Shown here: piece by piece, positions 1 to 7,686 of the stretch | Position numbering within the stretch: position 1 is the stretch's first letter | Layout: each line of letters begins with the position of its first letter | Origin: Microbacterium sp. 1.5R | Lineage (GTDB): Bacteria > Actinomycetota > Actinomycetes > Actinomycetales > Microbacteriaceae | DNA length: 64,000 nucleotides | Direction of reading: 5' to 3' | NCBI RefSeq assembly: GCF_001889265.1 | Contig: NZ_CP018151.1 | Location: 3,100,001-3,164,000 of the forward strand | Program-made: the position numbers and the translations under genes | The notes under the pieces: model-generated | Told to the model about the DNA's origin: nothing | Databases searched by the model: none | Seen by the model: only the letters and a program-made list of their open reading frames with translations

Positions 1-682
1 CGTCACGGTGAGCCGCCTGCATGAAGATCGTCAGTGGCCTGCGGGGTTCAGACATCAGTAGCCGGGGGTACGGGTTTCCGTCGGGCATCTGCGAGAAGCT
101 CGACAGGTACGCGATCACGCGCCTGAAGGCGTCTGGCCGTTCCCAGGCCGCGGTGAAGGCCGCGTTTCCTCCTGAGCTTCCTCCGCAGATTCCTCGCATG
201 TCGGGGTCCGACGAGACGCGGAACCGGGCGGTGACGACCGGTAGGACTTCGGTGAGCAGGAACGACGCATAGCGGTCGTCGAATGCGTCGTACTCCGCGT
301 TCCGATTCTTCGGGTTGTCAGCGCCTGGGAAGACACCCGGATCGACGAACACACTGACAGTGACCGGCATCTCACCGCGGTGAATGAGGTTGTCGAGAAC
401 GATGCCACCGCGAACGTCACCGTCAGGATCCAAGTACCACCAGCCGTCGTTGAAGACCATCAACGCCGCCTCGCCCTGCGGGTCGTAACCAGCGGGCACA
501 TGGATCCAGCACCGTCGGGTGGTGCCGGGATAGACGACGCTGTCATCGATCGTGAATTCCGTGATCTCTCCCGGTGTCACATCGGCTTGACGCTCGGAGT
601 CCGGGCCGAACCGGTACGTCACATCATCGAGCTCGGCGGGCAGCTCGCGGTACGGGATCTCGGTGGCCATCCACGACACCAT
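1..682 (-). CDS. Enterochelin-esterase-like alpha/beta hydrolase (PF00756 type), partial
   Basis: The frame is open on the minus strand to the left edge, so the C-terminus lies outside the window; 227 residues are visible. The nucleophile elbow G-G-S-S-G-G is at about residues 167-172 (Ser170), followed by A-x-x-R-P-D-A-F, which is typical of the Esterase D / enterochelin esterase (Fes-like) family. An upstream strand carries W-I-H-V-P-x-G-Y. The acid and His of the triad are beyond the edge. No signal peptide is seen, so it is probably cytoplasmic. The start is either 682 or the in-frame ATG at 670; neither has a clear ribosome site. It is divergent from the kinase at 706, with only 23 bp between the two starts. 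The exact substrate cannot be read; siderophore esters or simple esters are possible. Confidence 0.8.
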   Translation of the reverse strand, partial: MVSWMATEIPYRELPAELDDVTYRFGPDSERQADVTPGEITEFTIDDSVVYPGTTRRCWIHVPAGYDPQGEAALMVFNDGWWYLDPDGDVRGGIVLDNLIHRGEMPVTVSVFVDPGVFPGADNPKNRNAEYDAFDDRYASFLLTEVLPVVTARFRVSSDPDMRGICGGSSGGNAAFTAAWERPDAFRRVIAYLSSFSQMPDGNPYPRLLMSEPRRPLTIFMQAAHRD

Positions 683-693
683 AGCGACTCAGG

Positions 694-699
694 CATACT
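694..699 (+). promoter_or_regulatory. Leaderless -10 element of the kinase gene
   Basis: CATACT lies 6 nt before the ATG at 706 and there is no convincing ribosome site. This layout matches several other genes in the window and suggests transcription starting at or next to the start codon. Confidence 0.4.
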
Positions 700-705
700 C
701 GGGGA

Positions 706-1254
706 ATGCCTGAAGTCCGCGACCCCACAGAGCCGTCCTGCATCATCGTGACCGGCATGCCCGGTGCCGGGAAGTCCACCGTCACCGAACTCATTGCGAA
801 GAGCCTGCCGCGAGCAGCGCGACTCAGCGGCGACGAGGCATCCGGCATGATTCGCTCCGGACGAGTATGGGCTCTCGGCAGCCCCCGTGATGAAGCCGAG
901 CGACAGATCCAGCTGATGCTCCGCAATGTGGCGGCTCTGGCGAACAACATGGCGGCGGCACGTTTCACCGCGGTTGTCGACGTGGTGCTCGAGTCGCCGG
1001 CAGAGCTCGCGACTCTGACGGATGCACTCGTGTGCGCCTGGGACCTCGTCGTCCTCGCACCGGGTGCCCAGGTATGTCGAGATCGCAATGCTGCGCGCGA
1101 CATCGACGACCGATGGGACTTCACCGGCTACGACCGGCTCGACCTGAAGATGCGCGAGAGCTTCAGCGACAACAGCCATTGGATCGACACGTCGAACCAC
1201 ACCGCGGAAGAGTCCGCAGCCGACGTTCTCCGACGGGTCCGCGTCGGGAGCTGA
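706..1254 (+). CDS. P-loop AAA-type kinase (AAA_33 / zeta-toxin-like fold)
   Basis: This 182-residue protein has a clear Walker A motif, G-M-P-G-A-G-K-S-T, at residues 17-25 right after a hydrophobic beta strand, as in gluconate, adenylylsulfate and other small-molecule kinases. A second hydrophobic strand (V-V-D-V-V-L-E, about residue 90) probably carries the Walker B-like acid. The phosphate acceptor cannot be assigned; small phosphotransferases of this type are often annotated only as AAA family ATPase. The start is the ATG at 706. The gene is divergent from the esterase and convergent with the TetR gene at 1282, so it is probably monocistronic. Confidence 0.8.
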   Translation: MPEVRDPTEPSCIIVTGMPGAGKSTVTELIAKSLPRAARLSGDEASGMIRSGRVWALGSPRDEAERQIQLMLRNVAALANNMAAARFTAVVDVVLESPAELATLTDALVCAWDLVVLAPGAQVCRDRNAARDIDDRWDFTGYDRLDLKMRESFSDNSHWIDTSNHTAEESAADVLRRVRVGS

Positions 1255-1281
1255 GGGCCGCCGCGCGCACGACGCGGAAGC

Positions 1282-1851
1282 TCAGAGCGCGGCGAGCAGC
1301 GTCTCGACGGCGCGGCGCACCCGGGCAGTGCGGACCTCGTCGGGGTTGAAGTCGCCCATGAAGACGTTGCCGAGCGCGGCCGAGAGCGTGCCGTCGGCGA
1401 CGAGCTCGCAGGTCGCGGCATCCGCCTTCGGGTACTCAGCGGCGGCGAGCTCGGCCAGGGTCGTGCGAGTGTGGCCGTATGCCTCCGTGAGCACCTCGGC
1501 GATCGGCGGGTTGGTGCGCGAGAGCTCGACGAACCCGAGGACGACCGCATTCTCGGTGTCTGATCGGGTGAACTCCTCGCCGAACAGGTAGTCGAGCGCA
1601 TCGGTGAACGTCACCAGCGTCGACGGCAGGATCGTCAGGGTGCCCGTCTCGTCGGCGAAGACGTGCCGCGCGGTGTCGGCGAGCAGCTGATCGCGGTTGC
1701 CGACGAAGTGGCGCACATGTCCGCGCGACATGCCGGCGGCTTCCGCGATGCGATCGAGAGAGGTGCCGGCGATGCCGTGTTCGGCAATCGTCTCGAGCGT
1801 CGCTTCGATGATCTGGTCGCGGCGCTCAGCGGCCACGCTCGGACGTGCCAT
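1282..1851 (-). CDS. TetR-family transcriptional regulator
   Basis: 189 residues. The N-terminus has the TetR DNA-binding fold: an alpha helix (R-D-Q-I-I-E-A-T), then I-A-E-A-A-G-M-S-R-G-H-V-R-H-F-V at about residues 35-50, which is the helix-turn-helix. The C-terminal two thirds would bind the ligand and dimerise. It is transcribed away from the CocE hydrolase/ABC operon starting at 1999, with 147 bp between the starts, and that gap holds an inverted repeat over a promoter -35. The usual arrangement is a local repressor that controls itself and the divergent operon, released by the imported or hydrolysed substrate; that role is inferred from position. Confidence 0.9.
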   Translation of the reverse strand: MARPSVAAERRDQIIEATLETIAEHGIAGTSLDRIAEAAGMSRGHVRHFVGNRDQLLADTARHVFADETGTLTILPSTLVTFTDALDYLFGEEFTRSDTENAVVLGFVELSRTNPPIAEVLTEAYGHTRTTLAELAAAEYPKADAATCELVADGTLSAALGNVFMGDFNPDEVRTARVRRAVETLLAAL

Positions 1852-1902
1852 CGTTCCCCCTTCACCCCTGCATCTGCAGGATACATAGATGTTACAAGTT
1901 TT

Positions 1903-1945
1903 TAGTCTAGTCAGACTTGACTATTAACTTCCACGGACTTACGTT
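1903..1945 (+). promoter_or_regulatory. Promoter with overlapping inverted repeat for the CocE/ABC operon
   Basis: TTGACT at 1917-1922 and TACGTT at 1940-1945 are separated by exactly 17 bp. Nested inverted arms (TAGTC/GACTA at 1903-1907 and 1919-1923; AGTCT/AGACT just inside) overlap the -35, which is where a TetR repressor would block RNA polymerase. The same TTGACW-N17-TACGTT layout appears at 18361-18389 in front of the paralogous operon. Confidence 0.55.
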
Positions 1946-1998
1946 GTGATTCATCGAGCCGCGCGGCCTCCCCGGCGCCGAGGTTCAGAAGGAGAGTC

Positions 1999-3657
1999 AT
2001 GACCAGCTTCATCCGCATCCCCGCGGCTCCGGAAAGCGATCTGGCACGCCCCGCCCGTGTCCGGATGCGTGACGGAGTGCTGCTCGCAGCCGACATCTAT
2101 CTCCCCGCTGACGACGGCGATGCGGCCGGCGACACCATCCTCATCCGCCTCCCCTACGACAAGAGCGGCAGCTACACCTACATCCCCCTCATCGCCGAGT
2201 ACCTGATGGCTCACGGCTACCGCGTGGTCGCTCAGGACGTGCGGGGCAAGTTCCGCTCCGAGGGTGAGGCACTGCTGTTCGTCAACGAGGTGCGCGACGG
2301 CGAAGACACCCTCGACTGGATCGTGCAGCAGCCCTGGTCGAACGGCCGGGTGGCGATGTGGGGCGACAGCTACTACGGCTACACGCAGTGGGCTGCGGCC
2401 GCGACCGGTCACCCCGCGCTCAAGGCGATCGCCCCCCGCGTCACGGGAACCGGCCTCGGCGAGCCCGTGCACCGCGTACCCGGCGAGCGCACCTCGAACG
2501 TCGAGTGGACCATCACCTACCTGTATCCGGTCAGCCACTTCCACGGCAACGACACCTACATGTGGGAGCCCGACTGGACGCGACGCGACTTCGCGGCTCA
2601 GGTCGAGGAGTTCCTCGCCGACGCGGGCGAGCGATCGATCTCGTACGACCAGTGGTACCCGCGCCCGGTGCACCTGCCCCGTTTCCCCCACGGCTCGCCC
2701 TTCGCCGCCCGCTCGGTTCCGGCGCTGCACACGATCGGCTGGTGGGACAACTGCTCGCCCCTGTCGTGGGCCGACGTCGCGGACATCACGAAGAACCCGG
2801 CGTGGGCCGCACATCACCACCTGCGCATCGAGTCGATCGATCACGAGGGCTACGAGCTGCTCAGCGACCCCGCCGAGCGCGTCGCCGAGCGCACCGACGA
2901 GCAGATCCGCGCATTGCTCCCCCGGACCCTCGACCCCACGCTCGAGTTCTTCGAGGTGTACGTGCGCGGCAACGGCATCCCCGCCGACATCCCCGCCGTG
3001 CGGTGGAACCTCGCGGGCACAGACGAAGAGCGGACTGATGCGGCGTGGCCGCCCGCCGGCATCAGCTCCACCTCTCTGCACGCGACCGCCGACGGAGGAC
3101 TGACACAGGATGCCGCCGCGCACCCGACCGAGGTGACGTGGACCCACGACCCCGCTGACCTCGTGCCGTCGAGCGCCGAGGATGCCTTCTCTTTCCTGCT
3201 CGAGCTCCCCGATGAGGCGCCGATCGGCGATCGCGACGACGTGCTCGTATTCACGTCCGCAGCGGTCACCGCCGACGTCGACCTCGCAGGCCCCGTGACC
3301 GCCACCGCGACCGTTCGCTCGGACGGCCCCGTGATGGATCTCTTCGTCCGACTGCTCGACGTCGCACCCGACGGCACAGCGCTGCGCATCTCCCGCGGGC
3401 AGCGTCAGATCGCCGATGCCACAGAACCCGCGACCCTCGACCTCGATCTCGGTCAGGTCGGGTACCGCCTGCGCGCCGGACACCGCCTTCGGGTGCACGT
3501 ATCGAGCAGCGACTACCCCGAGTTCGTGCCGCAGACCGGCACGGGCGCCGACCCCTGGGCCTGGGGGCCGACGGCGACCAATCTGCAGCACCTCACGATC
3601 GGTGGATCCGACGGCCTCACGATCCACCTTCCCGTCCTGGATGGAGAACTGTCATGA
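1999..3657 (+). CDS. CocE/NonD-family hydrolase (X-Pro dipeptidyl-peptidase S15 type)
   Basis: 552 residues, the normal length for this family of cocaine-esterase, glutaryl-acylase-like and X-Pro peptidase relatives. The N-terminal half is an alpha/beta hydrolase: M-R-D-G-V-x-L at about residues 23-29, a D-V-R-G strand near 80, and the nucleophile motif W-G-D-S-Y-Y-G with Ser124. The C-terminal part from about residue 310 is the jelly-roll domain of the family. There is no signal peptide, so it acts inside the cell, presumably on what the downstream ABC importer brings in. The start has a good site (GGAGAG). It overlaps the next gene by 4 bp. The substrate, an ester or amide, is unknown. Confidence 0.88.
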   Translation: MTSFIRIPAAPESDLARPARVRMRDGVLLAADIYLPADDGDAAGDTILIRLPYDKSGSYTYIPLIAEYLMAHGYRVVAQDVRGKFRSEGEALLFVNEVRDGEDTLDWIVQQPWSNGRVAMWGDSYYGYTQWAAAATGHPALKAIAPRVTGTGLGEPVHRVPGERTSNVEWTITYLYPVSHFHGNDTYMWEPDWTRRDFAAQVEEFLADAGERSISYDQWYPRPVHLPRFPHGSPFAARSVPALHTIGWWDNCSPLSWADVADITKNPAWAAHHHLRIESIDHEGYELLSDPAERVAERTDEQIRALLPRTLDPTLEFFEVYVRGNGIPADIPAVRWNLAGTDEERTDAAWPPAGISSTSLHATADGGLTQDAAAHPTEVTWTHDPADLVPSSAEDAFSFLLELPDEAPIGDRDDVLVFTSAAVTADVDLAGPVTATATVRSDGPVMDLFVRLLDVAPDGTALRISRGQRQIADATEPATLDLDLGQVGYRLRAGHRLRVHVSSSDYPEFVPQTGTGADPWAWGPTATNLQHLTIGGSDGLTIHLPVLDGELS

Positions 3658-4088
3658 CCACGCCCTCCCCTCAGCCCGAGCCGATCCTCGAGTACGCCTT
3701 CGAGATCCGCGTCGACGTCGACACCGACATCCACCTCGGCCGCGGCCCGCACGAAGTGCTCGCCTTCACGCCGATCACCGGCGGCACCGTCGACGGCCCG
3801 CTGCTGCAGGGCTCGGTCATCGCGGGCGGCGGCGACTGGTCGGTCGAGCGCGACGGCACCTTCCAGCTCGAAGCGCGCTACCTGCTGCGGGCATCAGACG
3901 GATCGGCGATCGACATCCTCAACCGGGGCTACTACCGCGAAGAGGCCGACGGCACCTCGTACTTCCGCACGGCTCCCGTGTTCCAGACCGACGCCCCGGC
4001 GCACAGCTGGTTGAGCCGGAACCAGTTCATCGGCCTCGCCCGCGACGAGGACGAGCAGATCTGCATCCGCGTCTACGTCGTCAGATGA
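3654..4088 (+). CDS. DUF3237 domain protein, copy 1
   Basis: 144 residues forming essentially one DUF3237 domain, a small beta-rich fold of unknown function. Diagnostic pieces are G-R-G-P-H near residue 30, F-T-P-I-T-G-G, G-G-G-D-W, E-A-R-Y, I-L-N-R-G-Y and R-T-A-P-V-F-Q-T-D-A, then a C-terminal I-R-V-Y strand. All recur in copy 2 at 9377, which is clearly a paralogue, and more loosely in copy 3 at 20944. It starts inside the stop of the CocE hydrolase (ATGA), so the two are translationally coupled. It has no signal peptide. The repeated pairing with hydrolases and importers suggests an accessory or catalytic role in the same pathway, but no biochemical function can be stated. Confidence 0.88.
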   Translation: MTTPSPQPEPILEYAFEIRVDVDTDIHLGRGPHEVLAFTPITGGTVDGPLLQGSVIAGGGDWSVERDGTFQLEARYLLRASDGSAIDILNRGYYREEADGTSYFRTAPVFQTDAPAHSWLSRNQFIGLARDEDEQICIRVYVVR

Positions 4089-4198
4089 GCCGCACCACCT
4101 GAATCACCCGCACCATCCGCTCCACCAGCACTGCCTGCACCACCCACTTCCGGCGGGGTCGACGACGCCCCCGCTGCACGCACCTGAGAGGACCCGAC

Positions 4199-5848
4199 AT
4201 GACCCGCACCACCCGACGCCGCCGGCTCACTGTCGCCGCCGCACTCGCGACAGTGACCGTTCTCGCCGCCACCGCCTGCGCCCCGCGCACCGGGACGACC
4301 GACTCGTCACCTGAGAAGATCGATGCCGCCACCCTCGTCACCTCGCTGCCCGCGGCCACCACCGCCGTCGACGAGGTCACCTGGGCGGTCGTCGAGGGCG
4401 AGCCGCAGACGCTCGACCCCTCGTCATCGGCCAACATCATCATCCCCAACCTCTGCGACAGCTTGCTCACGGTCGAGCCCGACTTCACTCTCGAGTCCGG
4501 CATCGCCGAGACGGCCGAGTGGATCGATCCGGTGACCTTCGAGATCACGGTCCGCGACGGCGTCGCCTTCTGGGATGGCACCCCCCTCACCGCTGCGGAT
4601 GTCGCCTACAGCCTCGAACGCAACCGCACCCCCGCGTCGCAGTGGTACGCGGCGTTCGCTCTGATCTCGAGTATCGAGACCTCCGGAGACGACACCGTGC
4701 TCGTGCACTTCACCGCACCCGACACCACGTTCCGCGACGCCCTCGGCGGCGGAGGCGGCGCTGTGATGAGCAAGGCCTTCGGCGACACCGTCGGCCAGGA
4801 TCTCGGCACCTCCGGCGGCGGCCTGATGTGCGCGGGCCCGTACCGGCTGGACGAGTGGAAGCCCGGCACCGAGATCTCGGTCACCGCCAACCCCGACTAC
4901 TGGAACGGCGCACCGCTCACCGAGCGCATCCGATTCGTCTTCGTGACCGACGGCGCCACCCTCACCTCCGCGCTGACCGCCGGCGAGATCGACGGCGCCT
5001 TCACCGTGCCGCCGGGGTCGCGTCAGAGCTTCGAAGCCGAAGGTGAGGGCCGCCTGATCGCGGGGCCCTCGACCGCCTCGTACAGCTTCGGCCCGGCCTC
5101 GGCCGACAGCGCGGCCGCCGACCCGCGCGTGCGCCAGGCACTGAGCCTCGCGATCGATCGCAGCACCTACATCGACACCGTCCTGCAGGGGCTCGGCGAG
5201 GTGCAGAAGACGATCGTGCCCCCGTTCGTGTGGAGCGGCATGGAGGCGAAGGACATCTACCAGGATGCCTACGACGCCCTCCCCGCACCCGAGGTCGACC
5301 TGGATGCGGCCAAGAAGCTGATCGCCGAGTCCGGCATCGACACCTCGGTGCCCCTTGTGCTCGCGGTGCCTGCCGGCGCGAAGGAGTTCTCGCAGACGGC
5401 ATCCATCGTGCAGAGCGCGGCCAAGGACATCGGCCTCACCATCTCGATCGACGAACGCCAGCCCGCCGACTTCGGGGCACTGTTCTACACGCCCGAGCTG
5501 CGCGAGGGCATCGACTTCGTCGCGACGACCGGATACCTCGAGGTGCCCGGCGTGCTCGGCTACCCGCAGCTGTTCATGCTGCCGGCCGAGATCGGCGGCA
5601 TCTTCAACTGGTCGGGCTATGCGAACGACGAGGTGACGGCCGACCTCCAGGCGGCGCGCACAGCGACGGATGCCACCACAGCGGCCGACGCGTTCGTGAG
5701 CGCACAGGAGATCTTCGCCGCCGACCAGCTGCAGGTCACCCTCGCCGGCGCCTACCAGCTCACCTACCTGTCCGACGACCTCACCGGGATCACCACCTCG
5801 GTCGCGATCTACAGCTCCCCCTGGGCGCTGCACCTCGGCGGCGAGTGA
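4199..5848 (+). CDS. ABC importer substrate-binding lipoprotein, family 5 (SBP_bac_5)
   Basis: 549 residues, the normal size for dipeptide, oligopeptide and related binding proteins. It begins with an Arg-rich n-region, a hydrophobic core and a lipobox-like A-T-A-C with Cys27, so it should be a lipoprotein on the outer membrane face. The family 5 signature region (F-W-D-G-T-P-L-T-A-A-D-V-A-Y-S) is at about residues 120-135, and R-V-R-Q-A-L-S-L-A-I-D-R near 310 is the conserved hinge helix. The preceding 110 bp gap holds no clear terminator, so it probably belongs to the CocE operon. The ligand is unknown; it is paralogous to the binding protein at 14964. Confidence 0.92.
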   Translation: MTRTTRRRRLTVAAALATVTVLAATACAPRTGTTDSSPEKIDAATLVTSLPAATTAVDEVTWAVVEGEPQTLDPSSSANIIIPNLCDSLLTVEPDFTLESGIAETAEWIDPVTFEITVRDGVAFWDGTPLTAADVAYSLERNRTPASQWYAAFALISSIETSGDDTVLVHFTAPDTTFRDALGGGGGAVMSKAFGDTVGQDLGTSGGGLMCAGPYRLDEWKPGTEISVTANPDYWNGAPLTERIRFVFVTDGATLTSALTAGEIDGAFTVPPGSRQSFEAEGEGRLIAGPSTASYSFGPASADSAAADPRVRQALSLAIDRSTYIDTVLQGLGEVQKTIVPPFVWSGMEAKDIYQDAYDALPAPEVDLDAAKKLIAESGIDTSVPLVLAVPAGAKEFSQTASIVQSAAKDIGLTISIDERQPADFGALFYTPELREGIDFVATTGYLEVPGVLGYPQLFMLPAEIGGIFNWSGYANDEVTADLQAARTATDATTAADAFVSAQEIFAADQLQVTLAGAYQLTYLSDDLTGITTSVAIYSSPWALHLGGE

Positions 5849-5878
5849 GTCGTCCAGGACGACAGAACGGATCCCCTC

Positions 5879-6826
5879 ATGATCAGGATGGTGCTCGGAA
5901 AGCTGGGCGGACTCGCGCTCACGCTCTTCCTCGCCAGCGTCATCATCTTCTCGGCGCTGCTGCTGACGCCCGGAGACCCGGTGTCGGCGCTGGCGGGCGG
6001 TGCTCGTCCGACCCCGGAGCTCATCGCGGCCATCCGCGCCGAGTACCGACTCGACGACCCGGTCTGGTTGCAGTACCTGCACTGGCTCGGCGGCGTCGTC
6101 ACCGGCGACTTCGGCCGGTCGTTCGTCTACAAGACCGACGTCTCCGTGCTCGTGGGGGCCCGCTTCGAGGTGACCTTCCAACTGGTGCTGCTCACGACGG
6201 CCCTGATCGCGGTGTTCGGCCTCGGCTCCGGCATCCTCGCCGCGGTGAGCGGCCGCCGTACCGACATGATCGTCTCAGTCTCGACATCGCTCGGCATGGC
6301 TCTGCCGACGTTCATCGTCGCGATCCTGTTGATCTGGATCTTCGCCACCTCGCTCGGCTGGTTCCCGACCTTCGGGGCGGGTGACGAAGGACTCGATCGG
6401 CTCTGGCACCTCGTTCTGCCGGCGGCGTCGCTCGCGCTGATGTTCATCGCGTACATCAGCCGGGTGACGCGCAGCGCTCTCGTGGCGCAGCTGCACTCCG
6501 AGCATGTCGAGACGGCCCGGGTCCGCGGCATCCCGTGGCCGCGGGTGTTCCGTCGTCACGTCTTCCATAACGCGGCGCCGCAGATCCTGGCGATCTCGGG
6601 CACGACGATCGCCGGGCTCTTCGCGGCCTCGGCAATCGCCGAGCAGGCCTTCGGCCTCGGCGGCATCGGCTCCCTCCTCACCGAGGCTGCGGCCCGCAAA
6701 GACCTCCCGGTCGTGCAGGTCGTCTCGCTGCTGCTCGTCACGCTGTTCGTGGTGCTGAACGCGATCGCCGACCTGCTGGCGGCGGCGATCGATCCCGACA
6801 GTGCGGGAACCAGGAGGAACGCATGA
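5879..6826 (+). CDS. ABC transporter permease, DppB/OppB type
   Basis: 315 residues with an N-terminal transmembrane helix (L-A-L-T-L-F-L-A-S-V-I-I-F-S) followed by the family motif P-G-D-P-V, then a membrane domain of about five more helices. The cytoplasmic coupling (EAA) loop E-T-A-R-V-R-G-I-P-W-P is at about residues 210-220. It forms the channel with the DppC-type partner that overlaps its stop codon. It follows the binding protein by 30 bp and serves the same importer. The closest match in the window is the permease at 14011. Confidence 0.93.
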   Translation: MIRMVLGKLGGLALTLFLASVIIFSALLLTPGDPVSALAGGARPTPELIAAIRAEYRLDDPVWLQYLHWLGGVVTGDFGRSFVYKTDVSVLVGARFEVTFQLVLLTTALIAVFGLGSGILAAVSGRRTDMIVSVSTSLGMALPTFIVAILLIWIFATSLGWFPTFGAGDEGLDRLWHLVLPAASLALMFIAYISRVTRSALVAQLHSEHVETARVRGIPWPRVFRRHVFHNAAPQILAISGTTIAGLFAASAIAEQAFGLGGIGSLLTEAAARKDLPVVQVVSLLLVTLFVVLNAIADLLAAAIDPDSAGTRRNA

Positions 6827-7686
6827 GCGTCGGTCAGCTCGCCGCGGGGCGCATCCCCGTCGCCGCACGTCGTCTCGCCCGACGGGACCCGCTCGTCGTC
6901 GTGGCCGCCGTCGTGCTCGCGGTCATCGCCGTGATCGCCGTCGCCGGCCCCTGGCTCGCCCCCTACGCACCCGACCAGCTGTACGTCGGGCCCACGAACG
7001 GCGTGGTCTCCCTCGACCATCCGTTCGGCACCGATGACCTCGGCAGGGACATCCTGTCGCGGGTTCTCGCCGGCGCCTCGGCCAGTGTCGCGGCCCCGGT
7101 CATCGTCGTCGTGCTCTCCACCACGCTCGGCATGGCGCTGGCCGTCACCTCCGCCTGGTTCGGCGGATTCGTCCGCGGCACGATCGCGCGCATCATCGAC
7201 GTGATCTTCGCCATCCCGGGCCTGGTGCTCGCCGTCCTCGCCGTGGCCATGTTCGGCAAGGGACTCGTCGCCCCGGTCGTGGCACTGTCGATCGCGTACA
7301 TCCCGGTCGTCGCGCGCCTCACCCAGACGGCGGCCTCGCGCGAACTGGGTCGTCCCTACGTCGCAGCGCTGCGGGTGCAGGGGGTGTCGAGCGCGGCGAT
7401 CTGCTTCCGTCATCTGATCCCCGCACTCATCCCGGTCGTCGCCGCCCAGGCGACGGTCGGCTTCGGCTACGCGATGCTCGACCTCGCCGCGATCTCGTTC
7501 CTGGGTCTCGGCCAGCAGCCTCCCGCCGCCGACTGGGGATCCATGATCGCCGGAGGGCAGGCCGCCATACTCGCCGGGGCTCCCGAGCAGTCGCTCTTCC
7601 CGGCGGCGCTGATCGTCGTCACCGTGCTCGCGGTCGGCATCATCGGCGCACGCACCACCACCTGGGCAGAGGAGAAGGAACGATGA
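6823..7686 (+). CDS. ABC transporter permease, DppC/OppC type
   Basis: 287 residues. The N-terminal cytoplasmic segment and first helix (V-V-V-A-A-V-V-L-A-V-I-A-V-I-A-V) are followed by H-P-F-G-T-D-D-L-G-R-D-I-L-S-R, the hallmark of DppC/OppC permeases. Five more helices follow, and the coupling loop is around R-P-Y-V-A-A-L-R-V-Q-G. It overlaps both neighbours by 4 bp, as expected for subunits made in fixed ratio. Same importer as 5879. Confidence 0.93.
   Translation: MSVGQLAAGRIPVAARRLARRDPLVVVAAVVLAVIAVIAVAGPWLAPYAPDQLYVGPTNGVVSLDHPFGTDDLGRDILSRVLAGASASVAAPVIVVVLSTTLGMALAVTSAWFGGFVRGTIARIIDVIFAIPGLVLAVLAVAMFGKGLVAPVVALSIAYIPVVARLTQTAASRELGRPYVAALRVQGVSSAAICFRHLIPALIPVVAAQATVGFGYAMLDLAAISFLGLGQQPPAADWGSMIAGGQAAILAGAPEQSLFPAALIVVTVLAVGIIGARTTTWAEEKER

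Noticed and set aside
1951-3627. A 558-codon open frame antisense to the CocE hydrolase
   Set aside because: The plus strand has a complete hydrolase with ribosome site and coupled DUF3237 gene; the antisense product is Arg/Val/Gly-rich without motifs.
4089-4198. GCGGGG/CCCCGC stem in the gap before the binding-protein gene
   Set aside because: Six base pairs with a long loop and no U-tract in GC-rich DNA is expected by chance; not reported as a terminator or attenuator.
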